Shown in pieces: positions 28,942 through 37,704 of a stretch of DNA of 64,000 nucleotides (position 1 is its first letter; each line of letters starts with the position of its first letter). Position numbers and translations under genes: made by a program. The stretch is taken from assembly GCF_000011205.1 (NCBI RefSeq), contig NC_003106.2, positions 496,001-560,000 on the forward strand, written 5' to 3'. Source of the DNA: Sulfurisphaera tokodaii str. 7. GTDB taxonomy: Archaea > Thermoproteota > Thermoprotei_A > Sulfolobales > Sulfolobaceae. The notes beneath the pieces are model-generated. The model did not search any database. It was given only the letters and a program-made list of their open reading frames with translations, and was not told where the DNA came from.

Positions 28942-31214
28942 GAATATATTATTTCCTTAAATACTCTTTCAATAAGCTTTGGTGTAATTGCTCTTTTTAT
29001 CATCTCATCAATTGCTTTTATCATTTGATCACTGTTTACTAGATCTTTAGCCGAATATTCAAGTTTACTTGAAGTAAGAATTTTTTCTCTCATCTCCATA
29101 ATTAAACTAGAATAATTTTGACCCCTTAAATAATCTGAAATTAATGTAATCTTCTGATCTAGTATTATAGTGTCATTAACTATCTTTGAAATGTATTTAA
29201 TCATTTCATCCTTTCTTTCGTGCTCTTTTATTTTCTGTTCTAGTATATTCTTAAACTTATTTAGAATAACTGGGTATGTAACAAGGATAAAGTATCCTTC
29301 ACCGCCTAAGTTCCATAAGCTAACTTTCTCTGCAATTTCATCTACTGAGTCTGTTAAGGCTTCTTTAATTGAATCAATTGATAGATCTAGTAATAAATTA
29401 TCTAAATCTTTTTCTCCAACAAGCTTCTCCATATTCTCAGATCCTACATAAAATACGGAATATACAGATGAAGTACCATATTTCCATGTAGAAAATGGAC
29501 AAATTGTTAGCACAGCTTTTCCCTTAGAAGGTATTGGATATCCCTTATATGTAGTCAAATTTAATCCAGCACATTCATCATCATTTCCTTTAATTCCTAG
29601 TTTTTTAGCCCAACAACCAGCATGAATTTTTCTTTCTTTTAATGCATCTTTTACAACTTCATATGCTAATATACCCGTATCTCCAGATAGTAAATTGTAA
29701 ATGTATAATGCTTCTGGACAGAGGAAATAAATACCTTGGGCATTTTTATTTTTCTTTAATTCTAAAATTTTACTTACCTTATCTTTAGCACCTTGAATAT
29801 TCCCTCCAATAAAATCATCAAAACCGCAACAAGCATTTACTAATTCTACTCTAGGAGAAAAGTCTTGAGGCAAAGAGTTTCCTTTATCTAACAAGTATGT
29901 TAAAAAACCTCTAACACCATTTATATCATATTTAGATGCGCATCCTACAAAGAGCAAATACAAAGGCCTATTTCTATAAGTATTTTGAAGTTTTTTTGCT
30001 AGGTTAGGGATATCTGAAGGTAAATCTTGTATTTCTATTTTAATTTTTTCTGGAGAAATAATATTTACCCCTTCAGTAGTTAATTTACTAATTGGTATAT
30101 TTACTGGGCATACTTCTTCATCTTTTACACATCCAAAGCAAGTTTCAAAATCCTTTTCCTCCATTATAAGTCTACCAATTTTCCCAACTGGAGAATATAG
30201 AGGGTTATGGGTGACTTCGTATGCTTTACAAACATTAAGGCATAATCCACAGTTAATACATTTAGTTGCCTCGTTATATATGCTAACTATGCTCTTATAC
30301 TCTTTTGGCAATTTAGTCTTCTTTCCTAATTTGTTTAAAATCTCTAAATGTAATTTGTCATATTCAGAAAGTGAGGGGAAAGGTAAGAAGTCTTTATTTT
30401 TCTTTAAAAAAGAGAAAAGCTCGTTTAAATCATCAAACTTAATCCGTCCTAAAAATACATAGTATTTATCTGGTGAATTAAAATTTATTTTGTATCCTAT
30501 AATTTTTTCAAAAAATTTTAATTGAGCTAACTTAGAATATGAAGACTCTGGAAATCTGAGCATAACTGGTATATAATCTCTTTTAAAGCTCTGTATAACA
30601 ATTTTATTTATATCGTTAATTAAAGAGTAAGTATCAATACTACTCCCAGAAATACCTTCCAGTTTCGCATAATTAGAAGTTAAATAAAATCTTTCTTTGT
30701 CATCTAGTATAATTGCACTCCATGCAAACTTACTTTCTTTATCACTTTCAATTACTTCTGTATAATTTGCTGTCATAACGATTGCTTCATTATCTTTAAG
30801 ACTGTGAACCTCTTTCTTTCCTCTTACAAAACCAAATTTGTAACTTCCAAATCCAGACCCATTAGTTGCTATGAACCCTCCTATGCTTCCTTGCAGATAT
30901 AATGGAAAAAGTACTGGTACTTTTGAGTATTTCTTTAATTCGGATATAAGTTCTTCAAATGTAAGTCCTGGTGCTACTCTATAAATAGAATAAATAGAAG
31001 AATCGGATTTGATTTCTTCTATTATATTCCCAGAAGGTAATTTTGTAGGTGAAGGAATAATTTTAGGGTTAGAATATTTTATAATGTCCCCATTCATCGA
31101 GGTAAGTCTTCCAATTACAACTTCTTTATCTTCCTTGATAAGAAGTTTTTCTATTTCTTTGATTTCAATAGTAGTCAAAGCCCTACTAAAGATTGATGCA
31201 TCAGTAACTCTCAT
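28938..31214 (-). CDS. Fused FAD-linked oxidoreductase with Fe-S and CCG-like domains
   Basis: A protein of about 758 residues joining a PCMH-type FAD domain (GSIGGFIATNGSGFGSYKFG, near 110-130), a two-cluster ferredoxin segment near 320-375 (CINCGLCLNVC and CFGCVKDEEVCP) and a C-terminal CCG-like domain (VGCASK, ACCGFDDF). This is the GlcD plus GlcF layout of glycolate or D-lactate dehydrogenases. The cluster and CCG motifs are irregular: the second cluster shows three close cysteines and the final CxxC of the CCG module is CPE. A TTG two codons upstream is an alternative start. Substrate unknown. Confidence 0.8.
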   Translation of the reverse strand: MRVTDASIFSRALTTIEIKEIEKLLIKEDKEVVIGRLTSMNGDIIKYSNPKIIPSPTKLPSGNIIEEIKSDSSIYSIYRVAPGLTFEELISELKKYSKVPVLFPLYLQGSIGGFIATNGSGFGSYKFGFVRGKKEVHSLKDNEAIVMTANYTEVIESDKESKFAWSAIILDDKERFYLTSNYAKLEGISGSSIDTYSLINDINKIVIQSFKRDYIPVMLRFPESSYSKLAQLKFFEKIIGYKINFNSPDKYYVFLGRIKFDDLNELFSFLKKNKDFLPFPSLSEYDKLHLEILNKLGKKTKLPKEYKSIVSIYNEATKCINCGLCLNVCKAYEVTHNPLYSPVGKIGRLIMEEKDFETCFGCVKDEEVCPVNIPISKLTTEGVNIISPEKIKIEIQDLPSDIPNLAKKLQNTYRNRPLYLLFVGCASKYDINGVRGFLTYLLDKGNSLPQDFSPRVELVNACCGFDDFIGGNIQGAKDKVSKILELKKNKNAQGIYFLCPEALYIYNLLSGDTGILAYEVVKDALKERKIHAGCWAKKLGIKGNDDECAGLNLTTYKGYPIPSKGKAVLTICPFSTWKYGTSSVYSVFYVGSENMEKLVGEKDLDNLLLDLSIDSIKEALTDSVDEIAEKVSLWNLGGEGYFILVTYPVILNKFKNILEQKIKEHERKDEMIKYISKIVNDTIILDQKITLISDYLRGQNYSSLIMEMREKILTSSKLEYSAKDLVNSDQMIKAIDEMIKRAITPKLIERVFKEIIYS

Positions 31215-31259
31215 CCACAATAATTAAAAATATAAAGTAATAAATGTTTTCCTAAATAG

Positions 31260-32009
31260 ATGACAGATATTGAAATTATCGTTCCCCTAAATATTTCTGG
31301 AATCTGGTATCCAGTTTATACTGAAGATATAAGGTATACTGGGTCTATAGGCTTATCATTGGTATTAAATCCGCCAATAATCGCTTTTCCTAAAAAAGGC
31401 GAACCAGAAATTTATTTTAATAATCAACGTGTGAATTTTCCAAATTTAAAGTATCTAAGTCTTTTAGCTAATGTAAAACTTTATATCCAATCTGAAGTAC
31501 CTTTAGGTTTCGGCTACGGGCTTAGTGGTGCAATAAGTTTAGCTTATGCTCTAGCTTCTTATGAATTGTATAACATAAAATTAGAAGATGCACTTGTGGT
31601 TGCTCATGAAAGCGAAATATTTACTAATAATGGACTCGGTGATTTAATCTCTGAATATTATGGCGGAGGATTAGTTTATAGAAAGAAGCCCGGTGCTCCA
31701 GGATATGGAGAAGTAGAAAAAATTATAGTTGAATGGGAGCCAATTTGTAGTAAACCTTTATCAAAAGAATCTACAGAGAAATTAATAAAAAATAAAAATG
31801 ATAATGCGCTAGTATATATAAACCAGTTTTTACATAATCCTTCTTTATTAAAGTTCTTTGACTTATCAAGGAAATTTACTGAAGAGATCGGATTTATATC
31901 CCCTTTTCCAAACTCTTTCAGAAAGAAAGGTTTAATACTTAGATTAAAAGAATGTGAAGAAGGATGGATAAAACACACACCAGCAATACATGGAGCTTAC
32001 ATTCGTTAA
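31260..32009 (+). CDS. Pantoate kinase
   Basis: GHMP-family kinase of 249 residues that phosphorylates pantoate in the archaeal CoA route. The ATP loop is [20 protein letters not shown] and the N-terminal substrate region contains [16 protein letters not shown]. It overlaps the phosphopantothenate synthetase gene, the next enzyme of the same route, which makes the assignment firm. Confidence 0.92.
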   Translation: MTDIEIIVPLNISGIWYPVYTEDIRYTGSIGLSLVLNPPIIAFPKKGEPEIYFNNQRVNFPNLKYLSLLANVKLYIQSEVPLGFGYGLSGAISLAYALASYELYNIKLEDALVVAHESEIFTNNGLGDLISEYYGGGLVYRKKPGAPGYGEVEKIIVEWEPICSKPLSKESTEKLIKNKNDNALVYINQFLHNPSLLKFFDLSRKFTEEIGFISPFPNSFRKKGLILRLKECEEGWIKHTPAIHGAYIR

Positions 32010-32764
32010 TCCCAGAAAATCATCCTAGAAAAGAATCTCTCATAATAAGAGAAAAAATAGTGGATGGTTTATTAGATGGCTATGTTGCGCCCCAAGGATT
32101 AATTGCTCATGGAAGGGGAGAATGTTTTGACTATCTTATTGGAGAAAAAACTCAAGAATTTGCGATTAAAGCTATAAAAGCCGGAGTTGCTTCTCTACTG
32201 TTAGCTAAAAACCCCGTAATATCGGTAAATGGTAATATGGCAGCACTAGTACCTAACGAAATAGTAAAATTGGCGGAATTAACAAATGCAAAAATAGAAG
32301 TGAACTTGTTTTATAGGACTATTGAAAGAGAAAGGAAGATTGCTGAAATACTAAAGAAGGCTGGTGCAAAAGAGGTCTTAGGTGTTGATGAAGATGCGTC
32401 GGCTACTATTCCAGAACTTTTCAGTGAAAGAAGAAGAGTTAGTCCAAGAGGAATATACATAGCTGATGTAGTATTATTAGGATTAGAAGACGGAGATAGA
32501 ACAGAAGCTTTAGTTAAAATGGGTAAGAAAGTTATTGCAATAGACTTAAACCCTATTTCAAGAACTTCTCAGAAAGCTAGCATAACTATAGTAGATAATG
32601 TGATTAGAGCATTTCCAAAAATGGTTGAGATAGCTAAAGAACTAAGAAACAAAAGTAAAGAGGAATTAGAACAAATAGTGAAAAATTATAATAACAAGGA
32701 AATATTAGCTGAAAGTCTTAGATTTATAAGTAACTACCTTCTTCAGCTATCTCGAGATTTATAA
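31964..32764 (+). CDS. 4-phosphopantoate-beta-alanine ligase (phosphopantothenate synthetase)
   Basis: Archaeal enzyme (former DUF137), 266 residues, joining 4-phosphopantoate with beta-alanine. Signatures are [44 protein letters not shown] and [18 protein letters not shown]. The first dozen residues lie inside the pantoate kinase frame (46-base overlap) and no better start is visible, though family members often begin just before IPENHPR. It converges on panB. Confidence 0.92.
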   Translation: MDKTHTSNTWSLHSLIPENHPRKESLIIREKIVDGLLDGYVAPQGLIAHGRGECFDYLIGEKTQEFAIKAIKAGVASLLLAKNPVISVNGNMAALVPNEIVKLAELTNAKIEVNLFYRTIERERKIAEILKKAGAKEVLGVDEDASATIPELFSERRRVSPRGIYIADVVLLGLEDGDRTEALVKMGKKVIAIDLNPISRTSQKASITIVDNVIRAFPKMVEIAKELRNKSKEELEQIVKNYNNKEILAESLRFISNYLLQLSRDL

Positions 32765-33546
32765 TGTTCTTTTCCTGGGAATTTCCCTTCTTTTACCTCT
32801 GAAATATAATCCTCTATTGCTCTTCTTATTAGTCCCCGTAAATCTATATATTTTTTTGCAAAATAAGGAGTAAAATCTGAAAGACCAAGTAAGTCATGAA
32901 TAACTAAAATTTGTCCGTCACAATATGGTCCTGCTCCTATACATATCGTTGGAATACTAATGCTTTCAGTTATCTTTTTAGCCACATCTGAGTAAGTGTT
33001 TTCTATTACTATTGAAAAAGCCCCAGCTTCTTCTAGTGTTTTTGCATCTTTAAGTAATTGTTCCTCTTCTTTTTCTCTTTTCCCCAAAATTCTATATCCA
33101 CCTATTCTTAAGAATCTTTGTGGGGTTAATCCTATATGACCCATAACAGGTATTCCAGCCCTTACTATAGCCCTAACAACATCTCTCATTTCCTCTCCAC
33201 CTTCTAATTTTACTGCATCAGCACCGTGTCTAGCAAGTAATCCGGCATTTTTTACAGCATCTTTGATTGACGTTTCATAGCTTAAGAATGGCATATCAGC
33301 AACTATTAACTGTGGAGGCTTAGCTTTTACTACTGCGTCTAAATGAATTAACATATCTCTCATAGTCACTTTAAGTGTGTTCTCTTTTCCTAAAACTACC
33401 ATTCCAAGGGAGTCTCCAACTAGGATACCATCAAGATTCGTCTGAGATATTATCTTCGCTGAGGGATAATCGTAGGCTGTTAACATTATTATTTTCTCTT
33501 TCTTTTCCTTCTTTTTCAAGAAATCCCTTATTGTAACCTTTTCCAT
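32743..33546 (-). CDS. panB: 3-methyl-2-oxobutanoate hydroxymethyltransferase
   Basis: First committed enzyme of pantoate synthesis, about 267 residues. Motifs are [25 protein letters not shown] with a metal-binding Asp, [16 protein letters not shown] and [19 protein letters not shown] five codons upstream is possible but the ATG at 33546 suits the family start. With pantoate kinase and phosphopantothenate synthetase on the opposite strand it makes a small CoA locus. Its 5' part overlaps the gene at 33431. Confidence 0.94.
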   Translation of the reverse strand: MEKVTIRDFLKKKEKKEKIIMLTAYDYPSAKIISQTNLDGILVGDSLGMVVLGKENTLKVTMRDMLIHLDAVVKAKPPQLIVADMPFLSYETSIKDAVKNAGLLARHGADAVKLEGGEEMRDVVRAIVRAGIPVMGHIGLTPQRFLRIGGYRILGKREKEEEQLLKDAKTLEEAGAFSIVIENTYSDVAKKITESISIPTICIGAGPYCDGQILVIHDLLGLSDFTPYFAKKYIDLRGLIRRAIEDYISEVKEGKFPGKEHYKSRDS

Positions 33547-34117
33547 AAATTTTCCTAGCAATAATTGATGCTAAAGTTAATATTCTCTTTATTCTTTCAG
33601 CAATTGGTAATGTTTCCTCATATTGTGAAGCTTCCTCATAAATTTCCGTTAATTTTGAAAGCTCATCAAATACCATTAACCTAAAAGTTTTCTTGTCTAT
33701 CTCAGTAATAATACTTTTCTTAGACATTAAATCCAGTTTTCTTTCTATTTTTTGTGGTTCAAGAGAGTAAAATTTTATTTTAATAAGCTCTATTTTGGGA
33801 TCTCCTTCTTTATTTTCGTTTAAGACAGTCTCTACTTGTTCCTTATCGATAAACTTCCACCAGTGTTGATTACTGCTTTTATATGTGGTTTCTAATATAC
33901 CATAATCCTTTTCCAGAGCCCTTAAAATCATTTTAGGGTCATAAGAATAACCTAATTGTGAAAGTTTATCTACAACGTCCTTATAACTAAAATCTCCTAA
34001 TTCTGGCTTGTTGTTCTCATATGAGCAATCTAAAGCAGCTTGAAGTATAATCCTTCCTTTCTCTCCAAACTTCAGTAAGAACTCTAATGTTCTGTCGCTA
34101 ACGTTACCAGTTACCAC
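33431..34117 (-). CDS. Unknown winged-helix-like protein overlapping panB
   Basis: A 228-residue protein I cannot name. The N-terminal half looks like a winged-helix domain ([43 protein letters not shown], then HWWKFID), followed by helices ([32 protein letters not shown]). The last 38 or so residues are read over the first 116 bases of panB on the same strand and are polar and asparagine-rich. The overlap is unusually long; the product may be a regulator co-expressed with panB. Confidence 0.6.
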   Translation of the reverse strand: MVTGNVSDRTLEFLLKFGEKGRIILQAALDCSYENNKPELGDFSYKDVVDKLSQLGYSYDPKMILRALEKDYGILETTYKSSNQHWWKFIDKEQVETVLNENKEGDPKIELIKIKFYSLEPQKIERKLDLMSKKSIITEIDKKTFRLMVFDELSKLTEIYEEASQYEETLPIAERIKRILTLASIIARKIYGKGYNKGFLEKEGKERENNNVNSLRLSLSEDNISDES

Positions 34118-34171
34118 ATATAACTTACTTCGAATGATTTTTTATTCTAATATTTCGAAAAACATGGTATA

Positions 34172-34906
34172 ATGAATGAAGAAATTGTTATCAGTGTTAT
34201 CAATCTTAGAAAAAAGTTCGGTAATTTTTGGGCCTTAAAAGATGTTAACTTTACGGTTAAAAAGGGGGAAGTATTTGGTTTAATTGGCCCTAATGGTGCT
34301 GGTAAAACTACTACACTTAGGGTAGTTGCAGGTATAATTAAGAGCTACGAAGGTATCGTAAAAGTATTTGGTTTAGATCCTGTAAAAGCTAAAAATAACG
34401 GATATATCTCCTATATGCCAGAAGATGCGTTCCCGTATGAAAAACTTACTGGAATAGAAAATTTACAATTTTTTGCTGAACTTTACAGTCGTGGTGATAA
34501 GAGGAAAACTCAAGAATTCGTTGAATTAGGCATAAAAATAGCTAATTTAGGGGATAAAATATACCAGCCAACCTCAACATATAGTAGGGGAATGAAAAGA
34601 AGGCTTATTATTGCTAGAACGTTAATGGTGATGCCTAAATTAGCAATTCTTGACGAACCCACGTCAGCACTTGATGTTGACTCTGCTGTAAGGGTAAGAA
34701 ACACAATAGTTGAAATGTCAAAAAAATACGGAATTACGATTATTTTGTCTTCTCATAATATGTTAGAGGTTCAATATATGTGTGATAATATAGCCATGAT
34801 AAATGATGGAAAGACAATTATTTCTGGTAGTCCGAATGATATCATTGAAAAGTTAAAGGTTAAAAACCTTGAAGAAGCTTTCATGAAGGTGATTTCAAAT
34901 GCTTAA
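34172..34906 (+). CDS. ABC transporter ATP-binding protein (ABC-2 type exporter)
   Basis: ATPase subunit of 244 residues. Walker A is GPNGAGKTTT, the signature is YSRGMKRRL, Walker B LAILDEPTSALD and the switch His is in ILSSHNMLEV. The family (NatA/CcmA type) drives ABC-2 exporters. It overlaps the permease gene by 8 bases. Substrate unknown. Confidence 0.92.
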   Translation: MNEEIVISVINLRKKFGNFWALKDVNFTVKKGEVFGLIGPNGAGKTTTLRVVAGIIKSYEGIVKVFGLDPVKAKNNGYISYMPEDAFPYEKLTGIENLQFFAELYSRGDKRKTQEFVELGIKIANLGDKIYQPTSTYSRGMKRRLIIARTLMVMPKLAILDEPTSALDVDSAVRVRNTIVEMSKKYGITIILSSHNMLEVQYMCDNIAMINDGKTIISGSPNDIIEKLKVKNLEEAFMKVISNA

Positions 34907-36074
34907 AACATTTATAAATAAAGAATTATTAGAAATTAGAAGAGACAAAAAACTATTACTCTCTTCCATCTTATTACCCTTCATACTTTTACCTTTAATT
35001 GGCGTAATACTATATGCATCAGTTTCTGCCCAACCTCCAATTATAGCAGTTATAAATAATAATTCTGCAAACACTCCTTATGTCAATATAGTTACTAGTT
35101 ACATTAAACATAATGGCGGAATCGTGATAACAAATAGTACTCAAAATGCTGATGTAGTTATAGTTTTTCCAAATGAATTTTATCAAAATATAAGTAACAT
35201 ATCTCGTCAAGCCTTTGTTTACTTTTACGTACTAATTTCATCAAATCAAAACGCTCTTGATATTGCAAATAATGCTTTATATACTTTATTACTTAATATA
35301 TCAAATCAAAGAATCGAATATTTGAAAAACTTAGCTCATGTAAATGTTACTCCTTCTTCTATCAGGAATCCGATATATGTGGTTTTAGGTTATCGCTCAA
35401 TAACCGGAAAAGTTGTTTCATCTGGAGTTAGCCAACTAGCTAGTTTTGCCAGAATTATTGCATTAGTGTTATTTCCTAGTGCTACACCAGTGGTCTTCTA
35501 TCTATTAGAAGGAATAACCGGAGAACGGGAGAGGAAGACATTAGAATCCTTACTTGCAACTCCACTATCAATAAGGTCTTTTATCATTTCAAAATTATTT
35601 GTAGCAATAATTTTAGGAATTTTCTCTTCTTTAGGCGATATTGTAGGAACATTCTTCTTTATATCACTCTCATCTTATGCATTTAATATTTCAGTGTCTC
35701 TTACTTTTTCATTTCTTATAATCATAGTATTAGTCTATTTAATTTCTATTCTGTTAACCGGGGCATTGAGTTTAATATTCTTATTTATATTTGGAGGTTC
35801 TACTAGAAATATTCAGATAATTAATTTTATAATAATATCCTTTGGGATGATAGCTTCATTTGTAGCACTCTTTATAAATCCAAGCCAATTAACATTTCCA
35901 TTAACAGCAATATATGGTATTCCTTATGTTCAATTAAGTCTTGGATTACTCCTATATGTATTCGGATCAATACGAGATTCCATATTCTCTCTCTCGGCAA
36001 CAATGATTGTATCTGTATTTCTAATATTACTGGTATCCAGATACTTTAATTCCGAGAGGCTTCTCTTAAAATAA
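34899..36074 (+). CDS. ABC-2 type transporter permease
   Basis: Membrane subunit of 391 residues. One N-terminal membrane helix (LLLSSILLPFILLPLIGVIL) is followed by a long extracytoplasmic domain with several N-x-S/T sequons and then five or so C-terminal helices. The cytoplasmic coupling segment EGITGERERKTLESLLATPLS is the ABC-2/NatB signature. It works with the ATPase immediately upstream. Confidence 0.9.
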   Translation: MLKTFINKELLEIRRDKKLLLSSILLPFILLPLIGVILYASVSAQPPIIAVINNNSANTPYVNIVTSYIKHNGGIVITNSTQNADVVIVFPNEFYQNISNISRQAFVYFYVLISSNQNALDIANNALYTLLLNISNQRIEYLKNLAHVNVTPSSIRNPIYVVLGYRSITGKVVSSGVSQLASFARIIALVLFPSATPVVFYLLEGITGERERKTLESLLATPLSIRSFIISKLFVAIILGIFSSLGDIVGTFFFISLSSYAFNISVSLTFSFLIIIVLVYLISILLTGALSLIFLFIFGGSTRNIQIINFIIISFGMIASFVALFINPSQLTFPLTAIYGIPYVQLSLGLLLYVFGSIRDSIFSLSATMIVSVFLILLVSRYFNSERLLLK

Positions 36075-36106
36075 AAAATATAAATTTGTATTGACAACTA
36101 TAATAT

Positions 36107-36334
36107 ATGCCGGTAAAAGCGTATATATTAGTTGTAACCGCTGTGGGAAAAGAAACAGATGTGGCTAATTCAATAAAAAGAATAAACGGTGTAAAAGAAG
36201 CTAATCCAGTATATGGAGAATACGATGTAGTAGCGGAAATTGTTACAGATAGTTTAGATGAGCTAAATAAGGTAATTTCTCAAATTAGAAAAGATCCATC
36301 TATTCTAAGAACTGTAACTCTAATTGTAATGTAA
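36107..36334 (+). CDS. Stand-alone Lrp/AsnC ligand-binding (RAM) domain protein
   Basis: A 75-residue protein equal to just the C-terminal alpha-beta RAM domain of Lrp/AsnC regulators ([48 protein letters not shown]). It has no DNA-binding helix-turn-helix. Such proteins form rings, bind amino acids or modulate full-length Lrp proteins by mixing subunits. It has its own TATA-rich upstream region and an inverted-repeat terminator. Confidence 0.88.
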   Translation: MPVKAYILVVTAVGKETDVANSIKRINGVKEANPVYGEYDVVAEIVTDSLDELNKVISQIRKDPSILRTVTLIVM

Positions 36335-36342
36335 ATCAGAAC

Positions 36343-36366
36343 GAGGAAATTTTTCCTCATTTTTTA
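36343..36366 (+). terminator. Inverted repeat plus T-tract terminator
   Basis: GAGGAAA (36343-36349) pairs with TTTCCTC (36352-36358) and is followed by ATTTTTTAT. It would end the RAM-domain transcript 9 bases after its stop codon. The T run also contributes to a TATA-like element of the RNA candidate downstream. Confidence 0.55.
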
Positions 36367-36391
36367 TATTCAGTACGTCCCTGCAACATCA

Positions 36392-36477
36392 TAAACATAG
36401 AATTAGGGGACCCACCTATGCTCATTTAGCTCTCGGGACACGAGAGCATAATCACATAGGCCCAAATTAACTTTTTT
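36392..36477 (+). ncRNA. Candidate structured small RNA
   Basis: A GC-rich island with a nested, imperfect hairpin: CCTATG (36415-36420) pairs with CATAGG (36455-36460), and inside it GCTCTCG (36429-36435) pairs perfectly with CGAGAGC (36441-36447) around GGACA. GGGG at 36406-36409 can extend the outer stem with CCC at 36461-36463. A TTTATATTC box at 36363-36371 would start transcription near 36392, and CTTTTTTC at 36470-36477 would end it. No known RNA family is recognised. The 3' end is antisense to the last codons of the regulator gene at 36467. Confidence 0.4.
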
Positions 36478-36772
36478 CATCTTTACTAATAACTTCAACT
36501 TCTTCTTCTTCACTTTCTTTCTCTAGCAATCTTTGAACTAATTCTTCAACAAGAGCATCAAGTTGGGCAACTTTTGCCTCTAAATAGGCAACACTTTCTT
36601 CCAATTTTTCATATTTATCATCCTTCTCCTCTCTGTCCTCTTTATCCCTTTCTTCTAATCCTTGTCTAATATAGAACTTTACTAAGTCAGTAATCTGTAC
36701 TCCAAGCTCCTCTGCTTTTCTTTTTAGTTCTTCATAAAGTGACTCTGGTAAAGATAAGTGTATAGTAGGCAA
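36467..36772 (-). CDS. Ribbon-helix-helix (CopG-type) protein with coiled-coil tail
   Basis: A 101-residue protein: an RHH DNA-binding domain (1-45; TIHLSLPESLYEELKRKAEEL, VQITDLVKFYIRQGL) joined to a highly charged coiled coil (50-90) with heptads such as LEESVAYLEAKVAQLDALVEEL, ending in an acidic tail. RHH proteins bind operator DNA as dimers; the coiled coil may drive tetramers. The start is TTG, at the expected distance from a TATA box at about 36795-36803. Probably self-regulated. Confidence 0.75.
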   Translation of the reverse strand: MPTIHLSLPESLYEELKRKAEELGVQITDLVKFYIRQGLEERDKEDREEKDDKYEKLEESVAYLEAKVAQLDALVEELVQRLLEKESEEEEVEVISKDEKS

Positions 36773-36776
36773 TGTG

Positions 36777-36840
36777 TATACTCCTCATGATAAAAATATA
36801 TAAGTACAAATATTTATATCTTCATCATCATATACTCCTC
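36777..36840. promoter_or_regulatory. Direct-repeat operator candidate between two RHH genes
   Basis: The 10-mer TATACTCCTC occurs at 36777-36786 and again at 36831-36840, on both sides of a TATA-rich promoter (CTTATATATTTTTAT on the minus strand). One copy lies at the predicted transcription start of the minus-strand RHH gene and the other upstream of its TATA box, as expected for an operator of an RHH repressor. In minus-strand RNA the first copy would also read GAGGAG, a Shine-Dalgarno sequence, if transcripts start further upstream. Confidence 0.4.
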
Positions 36841-36917
36841 TTGAAAGCATAAGATGGAAATACCGCTCCAGAAAATACTTAAACCTTAGTATGAAGAATA
36901 TTAATATCGGATAAAAG

Positions 36918-37094
36918 ATGAGAGTTGTAACATTTAAAGTAGAAGAAGATTTATTGGAACTATTAGATAGATATGCAATAAGGTATGGTTTAAATAGATC
37001 AGAAGCTATCAGAAAAGCTATTGAAAGCCTGGTTAAAACAGAAATAGATAAAGAAACAGTGCCAGTTGCAAAGGTTGAAAAAGTTAGACTTTAA
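36918..37094 (+). CDS. Small CopG-type ribbon-helix-helix protein (58 aa)
   Basis: An intact frame of 58 codons beginning [20 protein letters not shown] and continuing with [17 protein letters not shown], the exact beta-strand/helix/NRSEAIR layout of CopG/NikR-type RHH domains. It is shorter than most gene-finding limits. It is divergent from the other RHH gene, 145 bases away, and its last 11 bases overlap the end of the convergent hydrolase gene. Likely a dimeric transcription regulator. Confidence 0.8.
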   Translation: MRVVTFKVEEDLLELLDRYAIRYGLNRSEAIRKAIESLVKTEIDKETVPVAKVEKVRL

Positions 37095-37704
37095 AAATAA
37101 GTACAGATCCCTTTTCAATACTATTTTCGTCAACTTCTTTTTCTCTTATTTCTATGGTTTTTCTATTTATAACTTCTAAGAAGTTATCTAAAGGGTCTAA
37201 TGGCATAAAATGTCCTTTAATCCAGTAATGCATTGGAATTGTTATTTTAGGATTTAGTTTATCTATTATTTCTTTTGCTTCCAAGGCATTTATTGTTATA
37301 ACTCCTCCTACTGGGACCATCAATATATCTGGATTCTTTATCTTCTCAAGGATTTGATCATCTGGCATATGGCCAATATCGCCCATATGAACAATCAATT
37401 TTCCATTAGGGTTTACAATCCTGTAAATAGCAGTTTCTCCTCTTCTTTTTCCTTTTTCCTTATCATGATATGCTTTTAATCCTTCAATAGTATACGAAGC
37501 ATAATTAAATTCTCCATAATATTTAATTTTTACATCTTTATGAGGAATTATTTCATAAGCATTATGGTCGTAATGATTATGAGTTATGAGAATTAAATCA
37601 GCTTTAGTTTCAGGTCTGGGTAAGCCTATACTTCCTCCATCATGAGGATCTAAAAGTATTTTATTATCTAGAAGAAAAGAAGAATGATAGAAAAACTTTA
37701 TCAT
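37084..37704 (-). CDS. Metallo-beta-lactamase-fold hydrolase (UPF0173 type)
   Basis: A 206-residue metal-dependent hydrolase. The metal motif HxHxDH is [11 protein letters not shown], with further ligands in [10 protein letters not shown] and [11 protein letters not shown]. The N-terminus [21 protein letters not shown] is typical of the UPF0173/YtkL group. Substrate unknown. It overlaps the upstream synthase gene by 4 bases. Confidence 0.85.
   Translation of the reverse strand: MIKFFYHSSFLLDNKILLDPHDGGSIGLPRPETKADLILITHNHYDHNAYEIIPHKDVKIKYYGEFNYASYTIEGLKAYHDKEKGKRRGETAIYRIVNPNGKLIVHMGDIGHMPDDQILEKIKNPDILMVPVGGVITINALEAKEIIDKLNPKITIPMHYWIKGHFMPLDPLDNFLEVINRKTIEIREKEVDENSIEKGSVLIFKV

Noticed and set aside
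36375..36464. tRNA or 5S rRNA in the GC-rich island
   Set aside because: No T-loop GGTTCRA, no CCA-proximal acceptor pairing and no 5S helix set could be found on either strand.
36814..36831. Leader peptide ATG-ATG-ATG-AAG-ATA-stop on the minus strand, after a GAGGAG
   Set aside because: It lies upstream of the predicted transcription start, is only five codons long, and the GAGGAG is better explained as part of the repeated 10-mer.
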